Below, piece after piece: positions 1-7,824 of a stretch of 53,995 bases of DNA. Every line of letters begins with the position of its first letter. The stretch's first letter is position 1. A program made the translations under genes and the position numbers. The notes beneath the pieces are model-generated. The model saw only the letters and a program-made list of their open reading frames with translations, searched no databases and was not told the origin of the DNA. Source of the stretch: Photorhabdus bodei (GTDB taxonomy: Bacteria; Pseudomonadota; Gammaproteobacteria; Enterobacterales; Enterobacteriaceae); assembly GCF_003287735.1 (NCBI RefSeq), contig NZ_NSCM01000030.1:1-53995 (forward strand). The letters are read 5' to 3'.

Positions 1-128
1 GCCCATTGTTCGGCGCAGGTTGAAAACATAAAGATTACCTCAAGTCGTGTTTTTTATTGGGATCAATCTATGAGGTAAAAGTTCAATAACGAGGGGGCGG
101 GTTAAAATATTTGTGTAGGAAAGACAGG

Positions 129-984
129 GGAAGGCCGGGGATTTGGTACCGCCAGTACAGCTTCCATGCTATTAATGGCAAATGGTGAAAATGAAGTCAG
201 TCTGGAATTTGGTGCGTTGGGTTGGTTTTCCTCAGATAAGCTATCAGATGAAACCCGTAACCGTTTTAATCCTGAAGCGAAATGTAGTCTAGAATTGACG
301 GCTATGCGTGGTAAAAAAAGTGAAGTATTAACGGCAATTGAAGTGGTAATTGATAAAAATGGTCAGCCTGTGGCAACAACACCCGCGAATGAAGCGAAAT
401 ATGTTGCTATTAGCACACCGATAGTACGTCATGTGATACAGGCAGAAAAAATAGAAGCTGGGCATATAGAGAAAAAGTATTTTGATCCGAAAGAATATCC
501 ACTCAATATGACCTTATACCGGTTTAGTCGTAATGTAAAAATCAGCGGCTTACCTGATTGGGAATGGGAGAAAGCAACCCCTTATACCGATACCCCAGAA
601 CAACGTCAGCAATTGCAGCAGGCTTATGTGGCGGTCTGGCAGGCTTATCAGGCAAAAAATTTGCAGGTAATTCGTGACCAACGAAAAATCGCGCTCAAAG
701 CTTGGGCTTGGGCCACTGGTGAAAGTGAAGAGAGTATTTTTGCTGATCAGCCTATTTATAATAATGTCAATGCAAAAAATTTCAGGATGAAGCCAATTGA
801 TTGGGATGACTACCGGGTTCAGATAATGAATCAGGGTAAAATGATCAGACTAGTGAATAAATCAGATCCGGGAAGTTATCCGGTATCCTACTATTACGTT
901 GATGAGGAAGATGGGGAAACAGTTTGGGCTACTACCGCGCCGATTTTCTCATTAATTAATGGTCGTTTTGTTCAGGTAATTTAA
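129..984 (+). pseudogene. 5'-truncated copy of the secreted protein at 1167-2183
   Basis: The reading frame from about 129 to the stop at 984 is a close paralogue of the complete gene at 1167-2183, with the same residues along almost the whole length. Similarity begins abruptly at 129 (equivalent to 1331), so about 55 N-terminal residues including the signal peptide are missing. An in-frame stop at 103-105 blocks upstream extension. The first usable ATG is at 166 and lacks both a secretion signal and a convincing ribosome site. It is followed by the same hairpin terminator and by a wrecked PAAR copy. It is most likely a broken duplicate, although a cytoplasmic truncated protein cannot be excluded. 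Confidence 0.7.
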
Positions 985-993
985 TGGATAGCA

Positions 994-1022
994 ATATCGG
1001 GTTATTTGACCCGATATTTTCT
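994..1022 (+). terminator. Rho-independent terminator after the truncated copy
   Basis: A perfect 9-bp stem (994-1002 with 1009-1017) and a 6-nt loop are followed by a T-run. The identical structure follows the second copy at 2193-2222. Confidence 0.75.
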
Positions 1023-1026
1023 CTTG

Positions 1027-1140
1027 ATGGAAAATGCAATAAAAGTCGGTAATATCGATACAGCATTTGGTGATTGTAAAACGACACTGGGATTGTGGAT
1101 TTGGTTAATATTAAAGTTGAATAATATTCCACTTATCACC
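1027..1140 (+). pseudogene. PAAR-protein remnant
   Basis: An ATG at 1027 opens a frame reading MENAIKVGNIDTAFGDCK, clearly related to MGNAVKIGDIGTAHDDCG of the intact PAAR gene at 2310. Similarity continues to about 1135 only after a frameshift (a stretch resembling SVKVDGIPL), and the C-terminal half is missing. This is the PAAR partner of the truncated upstream copy, decayed and then interrupted by the second module. Confidence 0.7.
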
Positions 1141-1166
1141 GGGTTACACCGGAACGTGAGGATAAA

Positions 1167-2183
1167 ATGAGATTAAAATGGTTATTGCTATTATTAGGCG
1201 TGATGGTAATGCAAGGTGCTAACGCAAATGAACCGCAGTTGTATATCCGCAGTTTATTCGATATCCAATATGCCTTTTGTGACATCAAAACCAATGGCGT
1301 AACAGGAATGGATAACCGAGATTCAGCCCTGGAAGGCCGGGGATTTGGTACCTCCAGCACAGCTTCTATGCTATTAATGGCAAATGGTGAAAATGAAGTC
1401 AGTCTGGAGTTTGGTGCGCTGGGTTGGTTTTCCTCAGATGCGTTATCAGATAAAGACCGCAATCATTTTAACCCTGAGGCCAAATGTACGCTGGAACTGA
1501 CGGCTATGCGTGGTAAAAAAAGTGAAGTACTGACGGCAATTGAAGTGGCAATTGATAAAAATGGTCAGCCTGTGGCAACAACACCCGCGAATGAAGCGAA
1601 ATATGCTGCTATTAGCACACCGGTAGTGCGCCATGTGGTACAGGCTCAAAATATAGAAGATGGGCATGTAGAGAAAAAGTATTTTAATCCGAAAGAATTT
1701 CCTCCTAATATGACCTTATACCGATTTAGCCGTAGTGTAAGAATCAGTGGCTTACCTGATTGGGAATGGGTGAAAGCAACCCCTTACACGGATACACTTG
1801 AACAGCGTCAGCAATTGCAACAGGCTTATATGGCGGTCTGGCAGGCTTATAATGCCAAAGATATAAATACTCTTATGGAACAACAAAAAGTTGCGCTCAA
1901 AGCTTGGGCTTGGGCTACTAATGAAAGTGAAGAGAGTATTTTTGCTGATCAATCTGCTTACAGTGATATCAACGAAAAAGGTTTCAAAATGAAGCCAATT
2001 AATTGGGATGACTATACCGTTAAAATAATGAATCAGGGCAGAATGGTCAGATTGGTGAATAAATCAGATCCAGAAAATTCCCCAATATCCTACTATTATG
2101 TTGATGAAGATGGCGATACTATTCTGGCTACCGTCGCACCAATCTTTTCATTGATTAATGGTCGTTTTGTTCAGGTAATTTAA
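1167..2183 (+). CDS. Secreted protein of unknown function linked to a PAAR gene
   Basis: This 338-residue protein has a clear signal peptide (about residues 1-21, hydrophobic LLLLLGVMVM, likely cleavage after GANA), so the mature form should be periplasmic or secreted. I see no catalytic motif; two cysteines (in FCDIK and KCTLEL) could form a disulphide. The ATG is preceded by a GTGAGGA ribosome site. It lies 126 bp before a PAAR-spike gene and the unit has been duplicated. A signal-bearing, duplicated neighbour of a PAAR gene would suit an immunity protein or accessory factor of a type VI secretion effector, but that is inference from context and no family was recognised. Confidence 0.75.
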   Translation: MRLKWLLLLLGVMVMQGANANEPQLYIRSLFDIQYAFCDIKTNGVTGMDNRDSALEGRGFGTSSTASMLLMANGENEVSLEFGALGWFSSDALSDKDRNHFNPEAKCTLELTAMRGKKSEVLTAIEVAIDKNGQPVATTPANEAKYAAISTPVVRHVVQAQNIEDGHVEKKYFNPKEFPPNMTLYRFSRSVRISGLPDWEWVKATPYTDTLEQRQQLQQAYMAVWQAYNAKDINTLMEQQKVALKAWAWATNESEESIFADQSAYSDINEKGFKMKPINWDDYTVKIMNQGRMVRLVNKSDPENSPISYYYVDEDGDTILATVAPIFSLINGRFVQVI

Positions 2184-2192
2184 TGGATAGCA

Positions 2193-2222
2193 ATATCGGG
2201 TTATTTGACCCGATATTTTTTC
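2193..2222 (+). terminator. Rho-independent terminator
   Basis: A 9-bp perfect stem (2193-2201/2208-2216) is followed by six T. It lies between the secreted-protein gene and the PAAR gene, so the PAAR gene probably depends on readthrough or its own promoter. Confidence 0.75.
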
Positions 2223-2309
2223 TTGATAGGAACAGCAAAAGAAAGCTATTATCGGTTACGCAAGATAAAGACTAATTATGTTAATTCTGCCAGATATGGG
2301 GGAAGAAAT

Positions 2310-2579
2310 ATGGGTAATGCGGTAAAGATTGGTGATATTGGCACAGCGCATGATGATTGTGGAGCGACATCGGTTATTTCGGGATCGACCAGCGTGAAAG
2401 TTGATGGTATTCCTTTAGCTCGTCAGGGCGATAGTTTAGCGCCACATTCATCTCATTCACGCATAATTGCCGGTGGTTCCAGTACCGTTTTTGTTGATGG
2501 TAAACCTGCGGCGAGAACCGGTGATGCAGTGAGTTGTGGTGGAGTTGTGATTGGTGGTGGTAGCGTTAATATTGGTTAA
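2310..2579 (+). CDS. PAAR-domain protein (T6SS spike tip)
   Basis: This is an 89-residue PAAR protein. The paired repeats characteristic of the family are visible: VDGIPLARQGDSLAPH and VDGKPAARTGDAVSCGG, with glycine-rich turns and the His/Cys residues that bind the metal at the cone tip. PAAR proteins cap the VgrG trimer of the type VI secretion system and recruit effectors. The ATG at 2310 is preceded by GGGGGAAG at about 6 nt; an upstream in-frame extension to 2205 would run through the terminator and is not credible. It is a stand-alone PAAR with no fused toxin domain. Its partner gene lies upstream, and remnants of further PAAR copies lie on both sides. Confidence 0.9.
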   Translation: MGNAVKIGDIGTAHDDCGATSVISGSTSVKVDGIPLARQGDSLAPHSSHSRIIAGGSSTVFVDGKPAARTGDAVSCGGVVIGGGSVNIG

Positions 2580-2599
2580 GGAAAAAATATATTCTCAGT

Positions 2600-2672
2600 T
2601 AATATGCGCAGCGCCGTTTGTGATTGTAAAACCCCGGACCCTTATATTCACAAAATTAGTGTTAAAAGTCGG
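2600..2672 (+). pseudogene. Possible third PAAR remnant
   Basis: Downstream of the intact PAAR gene, the stretch around 2608-2635 (TTTGTGATTGTAAAACC) strongly resembles the corresponding part of the decayed PAAR copy at 1068-1085. A weaker match continues to about 2670. No usable frame remains. The match is short, so this is tentative. Confidence 0.35.
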
Positions 2673-3102
2673 GAAATGGGTTTTTCATTATAATCAGATT
2701 GAACCGATAGGGGATATTTGAGTGGTTGATGAAGCGGGTGGTATACCGGCAGCAATTTCATTGGTGGGAAAACAGTGTCTGTCTGACAATCCACACTGTC
2801 TATCTCTTTTTTATTGCGTTATTTTTACGATTTTCTTCATAAAATAACTGGCGGGAAAGAACCTTAATCCCCATCTATTTGGGGAATATTGTTTTACATG
2901 CAGATTTATTTTCAATTCATTATTAATGGTTAATGATTTCGATTAAATTCCATTAACTCTATTTATGAAAAGTTTTAACCAAGTTAAATCCTCCCTTGAT
3001 ATAAAAAATTAATACTTCTGTATTTTCACCTTTAAATGATTCTGGCAGGTTAAAATAAATGAAGTATAAAACCGCTGATAAATAAATTGATATGGTAGGG
3101 GA

Positions 3103-3225
3103 AAAGTTAATTCCTGCCTTGGGTTTTATGACAGGCAGGTTTTAAACTGTTATTAAAAGTCATTCTTTTAACTTATGGTTTTAATCGCTATAACGTTTTC
3201 ACCGTTGTTTTTACCATTTTTAGCA
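3103..3225 (+). repeat. ~120-bp direct repeat, copy A
   Basis: Nearly identical to 3498-3623 (shared blocks include TTTTATGACAGGCAGGTTTT and TATAACGTTTTCACCGTTG). Copy A contains a 7-bp inverted repeat CCTGCCT/AGGCAGG (3113-3119/3133-3139) followed by TTTT, so it can form a terminator-like hairpin. Confidence 0.8.
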
Positions 3226-3305
3226 CCGGTTTTTTGTGAAGTTTAATGAACATCAGTTATTGTGTTTTACCTTTTAACCGATGCTAATCATATCCGATTT
3301 TTATC

Positions 3306-3432
3306 TTTACCCGTCATCTTTCAAGTTGCCTCTTTGTTGGCTGCACTCATTCACCCCGGTCACATTGTTATCTATGCTCCCGGGGATTCGCTCCCTTGCC
3401 GTCGCGATCCATCTTGAAATCCATAGGGTATA
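3306..3432 (+). repeat. ERIC element
   Basis: This 127-bp element has the ERIC hallmarks: an outer TACCCGTCAT end, a central CTCCCGGGGATTCGCTCCCT block and a closing CCATAGGGTATA. It lies between the two copies of the ~120-bp direct repeat. I call this orientation '+'; six other near-complete copies occur in the window. Confidence 0.9.
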
Positions 3433-3497
3433 ATTCAATAAATGCAATTTTTTGAAAGAAGATTTAATTGCATTTACTATGCGAATTTAAGGCAAGA

Positions 3498-3623
3498 AAA
3501 AAATTAAATCCCGTCCTAGGTTTTATGACAGGCAGGTTTTAAACTGTTATTAAAAGTTATTGTTTTAATTATGGTTTTAATCGGTATAACGTTTTCACCG
3601 TTGTTTTTATCGTTTTTAACACC
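3498..3623 (+). repeat. ~120-bp direct repeat, copy B
   Basis: Second copy of the repeat at 3103-3225. Its left arm has diverged, so the terminator-like hairpin is weaker. Confidence 0.8.
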
Positions 3624-3677
3624 TTGAAAAATAAATTAATGAAATGGATTTCACCTTTCGTACCTTTTGGGAAGATA

Positions 3678-3719
3678 AAATGTAACATGAATACGGCAAA
3701 ATTGGCCGTATTCATGTTA
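3678..3719 (-). terminator. Terminator of the toxin-antitoxin operon
   Basis: A perfect 15-bp stem (3683-3697/3705-3719) has a 7-nt loop; on the minus strand it is followed by a moderately T-rich tail. It lies 73 bp beyond the antitoxin stop. Confidence 0.7.
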
Positions 3720-3791
3720 ATAAACTATTATCCAATACCAGTTGATCATTTGAGTATTTTTCGCTTCTAGATCGACGAGGCTTTTCTGAAT

Positions 3792-4166
3792 TTAGTCGAC
3801 TATAAGCTGGCCGATACGGCAGTCGTACAGCGTAGCTAGTTTCTCTAGGGTAGATCGACGAGGCTTTTCTGATTTTTCCCACTGAGAGACAGCAGACTGA
3901 CCGACACCTAACTTTTCTGCAACTTCTGATTGTGACAAGTCGCGATAAACACGCCAAGCAGCAATGATACTAATTTGTTGTTCAACCATGATCCCAACTA
4001 CTTCATGTGGGATAGTTTCTTCATCATTTTCACCTACTTCATATGATACTGATACATAATCTTCATCTCGATCAGACAGGACTAGTAGACGTTCATACTC
4101 CGCTATAGGCAGGATGACTGATTGCCGCACACCGTTTTCGTCAGTAATAAAGTTAATCACAGGCAT
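3792..4166 (-). CDS. HTH (XRE-type) antitoxin
   Basis: This 124-residue protein has a C-terminal helix-turn-helix (SQSEVAEKLGVGQSAVSQWE, about residues 78-97) and an N-terminal acidic region that would neutralise the toxin. The start at 4166 (MPVINFITDENG) is preceded by GGAG at 8 nt; the longer frame has no such site. It follows the RelE-like toxin gene, a toxin-first order as in HigBA-type modules, and the HTH domain should autorepress the operon. A 22-bp piece of its 3' end is duplicated just downstream (3768-3789 versus 3851-3872), apparently a scar that does not alter the reading frame. Confidence 0.85.
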   Translation of the reverse strand: MPVINFITDENGVRQSVILPIAEYERLLVLSDRDEDYVSVSYEVGENDEETIPHEVVGIMVEQQISIIAAWRVYRDLSQSEVAEKLGVGQSAVSQWEKSEKPRRSTLEKLATLYDCRIGQLIVD

Positions 4167-4239
4167 AGAATTTACTCCGGTTAAATTAAATTTAATCAAT
4201 ATAATACAATGTATTATGATTTTTCCTTGTTATTTTTTG

Positions 4240-4500
4240 CTAATAGGTGTTTGTTTGTCTGCGTTTTACTTCTTTGACTTCGATGATCACAGGTTCACCG
4301 TTAATTACGTCAAATAAGATGCGATAATCACCTACTCTTAATCGATACTGGTTTTTGCTGCCGCTCAGCTTTGTTATATCCAGTTGAACTATTGGGAAGC
4401 TTTCCAGTTCCGATACTTTTTTGTAAATCGCTTTTTGGTACCGGATGTCGATCTTGGCTAACTGTTTAGCAGCTCGACCAGACCAAACCACTTTGATCAT
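4240..4500 (-). CDS. RelE/ParE-superfamily toxin
   Basis: This 86-residue basic protein has the RelE/ParE layout: an N-terminal WSGRAAKQLAKI helix, a KLSGSKNQYRLRVGDYRILF core with the usual arginines, and a short C-terminal strand (VIIEVKEVKRR). RelE members cleave mRNA on the ribosome; ParE members poison gyrase. The sequence alone does not decide between them, although the RLRVGDYRILF signature suits RelE. The start at 4500 has AAGGGA 5 nt upstream. The antitoxin gene follows after 73 bp on the same strand. Confidence 0.88.
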   Translation of the reverse strand: MIKVVWSGRAAKQLAKIDIRYQKAIYKKVSELESFPIVQLDITKLSGSKNQYRLRVGDYRILFDVINGEPVIIEVKEVKRRQTNTY

Positions 4501-4545
4501 TTTTTCCCTTATCGATTAAAAAACAGATCTATTTTAGATGAGATT

Positions 4546-4570
4546 AATATTAGATTGAAAGTCTGATATT
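4546..4570. promoter_or_regulatory. Candidate autoregulatory operator of the TA pair
   Basis: Upstream of the toxin start is an imperfect inverted repeat, AATATTAGA (4546-4554) and TCTGATATT (4562-4570). Further upstream (about 4614-4650) a direct repeat of AGTAAG-CTAATAAT occurs. Either could bind the HTH antitoxin. Inferred from position and symmetry only. Confidence 0.4.
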
Positions 4571-4766
4571 GACAAGAAAACTCTAATTTTTATGTCCATT
4601 TTTCTAATGTAAGAATAGTAAGTCTAATAATCAAGTAGTAAGCTAATAATGTTAACTACAGAGATATCTCTATAACTGACATTGAGAACGGTTGATTTTG
4701 TATTGGCAAGGAAAGACAGCCTGGGAGACGACTGTCAGGGAAGAGAGGGCTACTTAGTCATACAGT

Positions 4767-5177
4767 TTAGAGTTTTTCCCCATTAACGGCTGACCAATGA
4801 TAAGGTTGCAGTTCACGTATGGTTTTAAATAACAGCTCGTTTTTTTCATTAGTCACCGCCGCTTTTACTGAGCCTCCCCAATGAGCCAGACGTTCCCGAC
4901 ATATTCCACAGGGTGACAAAATGATATATTCACAACCGGCATCTTCACGGCAAAGACATATAGAGTGCGTTACCGCTTCATTCAGTTTATGGGCGTCTAA
5001 ATAGGCGCCAACTTCCATACAAAGAGATAATGCGTCATTTTTGGTATCAGGGGCAATGCTGGTTAAGATTTTGCCCGATTCTGTCCGTACCGCGGCAGCG
5101 CCACCCCATCCTTTGGGATATCGTTTTTCAATTAAGTTAACTGCGGCATTATATAACTCTTGTTCTATACCCGTCAT
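4767..5177 (-). CDS. Cytidine / blasticidin-S deaminase-like protein
   Basis: This 136-residue zinc deaminase has C53-M-E55 (ligand plus proton-shuttle glutamate) and S-P-C90-G-I-C93 (two further zinc ligands), the Cys-x-Glu...Pro-Cys-x-x-Cys pattern of tetrameric cytidine deaminases. The C-terminal IRELQPYHWS resembles blasticidin-S deaminases, so the substrate could be a nucleoside or an aminonucleoside drug. The only start that keeps the fold is the ATG at 5175-5177, which lies inside an ERIC element, so the first residues (MTGIE) are ERIC-coded and the ribosome site is weak. It is expressed away from the flagellar cluster end. Confidence 0.82.
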   Translation of the reverse strand: MTGIEQELYNAAVNLIEKRYPKGWGGAAAVRTESGKILTSIAPDTKNDALSLCMEVGAYLDAHKLNEAVTHSICLCREDAGCEYIILSPCGICRERLAHWGGSVKAAVTNEKNELLFKTIRELQPYHWSAVNGEKL

Positions 5178-5292
5178 CTTTCAAGTTGCCTCTTTGTTGG
5201 CTGCACTCACTCACCCCGGTCTCATAGTTATCTATGCTCCCGGGGATTCGCTCCCTTGCCGCCGCGATCCATCTTGAAATCCATTGGGTATA
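5167..5292 (+). repeat. ERIC element overlapping the deaminase start
   Basis: A near-complete ERIC in '+' orientation. Its left end overlaps the first 11 bases of the deaminase coding region on the other strand. Confidence 0.92.
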
Positions 5293-5362
5293 TATTCATT
5301 AATTTACTGCTCCTATCTCGTTAGCTTATTTTATTTTTCTGGGTTAATAAAACAGTACAATT

Positions 5363-5489
5363 TATACCCGTCATCTTTCAAGTTGCCTCTTTGTTGGCTG
5401 CACTCGCTCACCCCGGTCACATAGTTACCTATGCTCCCGGGGATTCACTCCCTTGCCGTCGCGATCCATCTTGAAATCCATAGGGTATA
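5363..5489 (+). repeat. ERIC element
   Basis: Second ERIC, same orientation, 70 bp from the previous one and 43 bp beyond the fliR stop. The two differ at only a few positions. Confidence 0.92.
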
Positions 5490-5532
5490 TATCATATAAA
5501 ATACGGATGGTTTTTTCTAGGTAGACTTTTTT

Positions 5533-6315
5533 TTAAATAACCATCCCACTGATAATGACCGCCAGTCGATTAAATAATTCACTAAACATACGTTCGGTAA
5601 ATGGCGCGAACATCGGGATTAAAAGTGTGAGTACCAATATACCGGTAGTTAGTGTTAACGGAAAACCGACCACAAAGATGGAAAGTTGTGGTGTCATCCG
5701 GTTTAAAATCCCCAATGATAAATTCAGTGTTAATAATAGTGTTATCAATGGTAGAGCCAGCATCATGCCGTTGATAAATATCATACTGGCGCTTTGTGCT
5801 AGCAGTAAAAATCCTTGAGCGCTGAGTTGCAGTGGTTGTACCGGAAGAATCTGGAAGGTGTCTGCCAGAACCGATAATAGCCATAGGTGACCATCAAAGG
5901 CCAGAAATAACAGTAAGGTCAAGAGGTTAAAGATTCGTGCCAAAATAGGCATATTGGGGCCGCCGGAGGGATCAAAAAAGGTAGCGAATGAAAGCCCCAT
6001 CTGTAAACCAATTATTTCACCGGCGTGACGCACGGCTGCAAAGGCAATTTGCATTGTCAGGCCAAGTGATGTCCCAATCAGGATTTGCTGGAGCATCACC
6101 CAGAATGCCGCAACAGAGAAAATAGGCACTTGCGCAGGTTGCAGGTTTGGCATCAAGAGCAGTGTTACCATCACTGCCAGTCCTATTTTGACTTTCTTAG
6201 GTGCCTGTTTTTCACTGAATAATGGCGCAGTACTGAACAGCGCAAGCACCCGAACCAGCGGCCAGAAAAATTCACTGACGAACTGGATCAGCATTTCACT
6301 GTTAAAAGAGATCAT
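5533..6315 (-). CDS. fliR: Flagellar export gate protein FliR
   Basis: This 260-residue integral membrane protein has about six hydrophobic segments and matches FliR over its full length (for example FFDPSGGPNMPILARIF and an NLSLGILNRMTPQ region). FliR forms the export gate in the MS-ring with FliP and FliQ and passes flagellar subunits from the cytoplasm. It is the last gene of the fliLMNOPQR run and starts 2 bp after the fliQ stop. Two ERIC elements separate it from the deaminase gene. Confidence 0.97.
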   Translation of the reverse strand: MISFNSEMLIQFVSEFFWPLVRVLALFSTAPLFSEKQAPKKVKIGLAVMVTLLLMPNLQPAQVPIFSVAAFWVMLQQILIGTSLGLTMQIAFAAVRHAGEIIGLQMGLSFATFFDPSGGPNMPILARIFNLLTLLLFLAFDGHLWLLSVLADTFQILPVQPLQLSAQGFLLLAQSASMIFINGMMLALPLITLLLTLNLSLGILNRMTPQLSIFVVGFPLTLTTGILVLTLLIPMFAPFTERMFSELFNRLAVIISGMVI

Positions 6316-6317
6316 AA

Positions 6318-6587
6318 CTAGCCAATTATCACCGGTATGCTGCTGTAGAGTTCACGCATGTAGTCCAGCAATAGGTTTAGCATCCAAGGGCCGGCGATAA
6401 CGGTAGTGACAAATACCGCCAGAATTTTGGGAATAAATGATAGTGTCATTTCGTTAACTTGTGTTGCAGCTTGCAATAAGCTCACAATTAAACCACATAA
6501 TAAAGCCGCTAACAGCAACGGCGCAGCTAGCGCCAATGCGACTTTCATGGCTTCTGTTCCCAATGCCATTACTGATTCAGGAGTCAT
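6318..6587 (-). CDS. fliQ: Flagellar export gate protein FliQ
   Basis: 89 residues, the family length, with two transmembrane helices and the typical start MTPESVMALGTEAMKVAL. It is a component of the FliPQR gate. It sits 20 bp after fliP and 2 bp before fliR, in a tightly packed operon. Confidence 0.97.
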   Translation of the reverse strand: MTPESVMALGTEAMKVALALAAPLLLAALLCGLIVSLLQAATQVNEMTLSFIPKILAVFVTTVIAGPWMLNLLLDYMRELYSSIPVIIG

Positions 6588-6607
6588 AATGTTTGCCTCT
6601 TTTCAGG

Positions 6608-7387
6608 TCAACCGTAAAAACTTTGTGCCAGAGAACCCAGTAGTAATTGCCAGCCGTCAACTAAGACAAATAACATGAGTTTGAAGGGCAGTGAGATGGT
6701 TGCAGGGGGGACCATCATCATCCCCAACGCCATCAATACGCTGGCGACCACCAGGTCAATAATCAAAAATGGAATAAACAGGGTAAAACCAATCTGAAAA
6801 GCGGTTTTCAATTCGCTGGTAATAAATGCCGGCATCAGTACTCGCATAGGAACAGAATCGGCGGTTTCAAACGGCGGTTGATCAGCAAGACGTGCAAACA
6901 GCGCTAAATCGTTTTCCCTTGTCTGACGCAACATAAATTGCCGTAACGGCTTGGCGCCATTTTCTAACGCGGTTTCCAGACTAATTTTATCTTCACTGAA
7001 AGGCAGATAAGCATCTTGATAAACTTTATCGAAAACCGGTGACATAATGAAAAACGTCATAAATAACGCCAGTCCAAGTAAAACCTGATTCGGTGGTGCC
7101 GATGGGGTGCCTAAAGCATTACGCAGTAAACCCAACACGATAATAATGCGGGTAAAACTGGTCATCATGAGTAAGGCGGCGGGAATAAACGTCAGCGCGG
7201 TAATGAAAACTAATGTTTGAACCGGTAGTGACCAACTCTGCCCACCGTTTGCCAGCGGTTGACTGATGATGCCCGGTAACTGTGCCGCGGCATCTATCGG
7301 TAAAATAAGCGCAGCGAGTATCATCCCCAGGCGGCATGACAATGCAAACTTATCCCTTATAAAGAGAGAACTACTTTTTTTCATCAT
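6608..7387 (-). CDS. fliP: Flagellar export gate protein FliP
   Basis: This 259-residue protein has an N-terminal cleavable signal segment (about residues 14-36) and four membrane helices. Family signatures include MTSFTRIIIVLGLLRNALGT and TSELKTAFQIGF. FliP forms the core ring of the export gate. Two adjacent ATGs (7387, 7384) are both possible; the gene overlaps the end of fliO by 17 bp, so translation is probably coupled. Confidence 0.97.
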   Translation of the reverse strand: MMKKSSSLFIRDKFALSCRLGMILAALILPIDAAAQLPGIISQPLANGGQSWSLPVQTLVFITALTFIPAALLMMTSFTRIIIVLGLLRNALGTPSAPPNQVLLGLALFMTFFIMSPVFDKVYQDAYLPFSEDKISLETALENGAKPLRQFMLRQTRENDLALFARLADQPPFETADSVPMRVLMPAFITSELKTAFQIGFTLFIPFLIIDLVVASVLMALGMMMVPPATISLPFKLMLFVLVDGWQLLLGSLAQSFYG

Positions 7388-7823
7388 CTTTGCCTTGTCG
7401 CATCAGCGTATTTTTTAAAATCTGACCAAATAGTGCCGGTTTTATAGTTTGTTCTTCGGTGGTATCACGGTGGGATTCAGGTATTGGCATCTGGTGTAAT
7501 AAATTAATTTGCTGAGCAGTGACACCTAATACCAGCCAGTTATCTTCAACTTCGACAATGACGACACGTTCACGTTGCCCCAGGGAGCAACTGGCTTTGA
7601 TACTCAATTGTTGCTGAGTTTTCCCTTTGTTGGAAAACAGCCCTATACGGCGTATTAGCCAAGTGAGGGTAAAAATCAATAGCAATACCCCCGCTAGCGC
7701 GCTGCTGACCTGCATCAACGTCTGACCTGCGGGAAGTGGCGCGGATGTGGCGACTTGAGTAACCGCTTGGGTTTGCGCGGCGGAACCTGCCGCGCCATTA
7801 TGTAAAGAGGGCTGGAAAGCCAT
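7371..7823 (-). CDS. fliO: Flagellar protein FliO
   Basis: This 150-residue protein has one transmembrane helix (about residues 38-63) and a cytoplasmic FliO domain (KASCSLGQRERVVIVEVE...LVLGVTAQQINLLH). FliO is a chaperone for assembly of the FliP ring. It starts 1 bp after the fliN stop, and its end overlaps fliP. Confidence 0.95.
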   Translation of the reverse strand: MAFQPSLHNGAAGSAAQTQAVTQVATSAPLPAGQTLMQVSSALAGVLLLIFTLTWLIRRIGLFSNKGKTQQQLSIKASCSLGQRERVVIVEVEDNWLVLGVTAQQINLLHQMPIPESHRDTTEEQTIKPALFGQILKNTLMRQGKDDEKK

Positions 7824-7824
7824 A

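Larger units (their letters stand above)
2673..3682. other. Gene-poor stretch with repeats
   Basis: About 1 kb without a supportable gene. It holds two copies of a ~120-bp direct repeat (3103-3225 and 3498-3623), one ERIC element (3306-3432) and AT-rich filler. A short frame near 2720-2800 has no recognisable relative. Confidence 0.6.

Noticed and set aside
1446..1952. Minus-strand ORFs inside the secreted-protein gene
   Set aside because: They are antisense shadows of a coding sequence whose plus frame is conserved between the two copies.
2205..2309. N-terminal extension of the PAAR protein
   Set aside because: It would start inside the terminator hairpin and lacks a ribosome site; the ATG at 2310 has a strong one.
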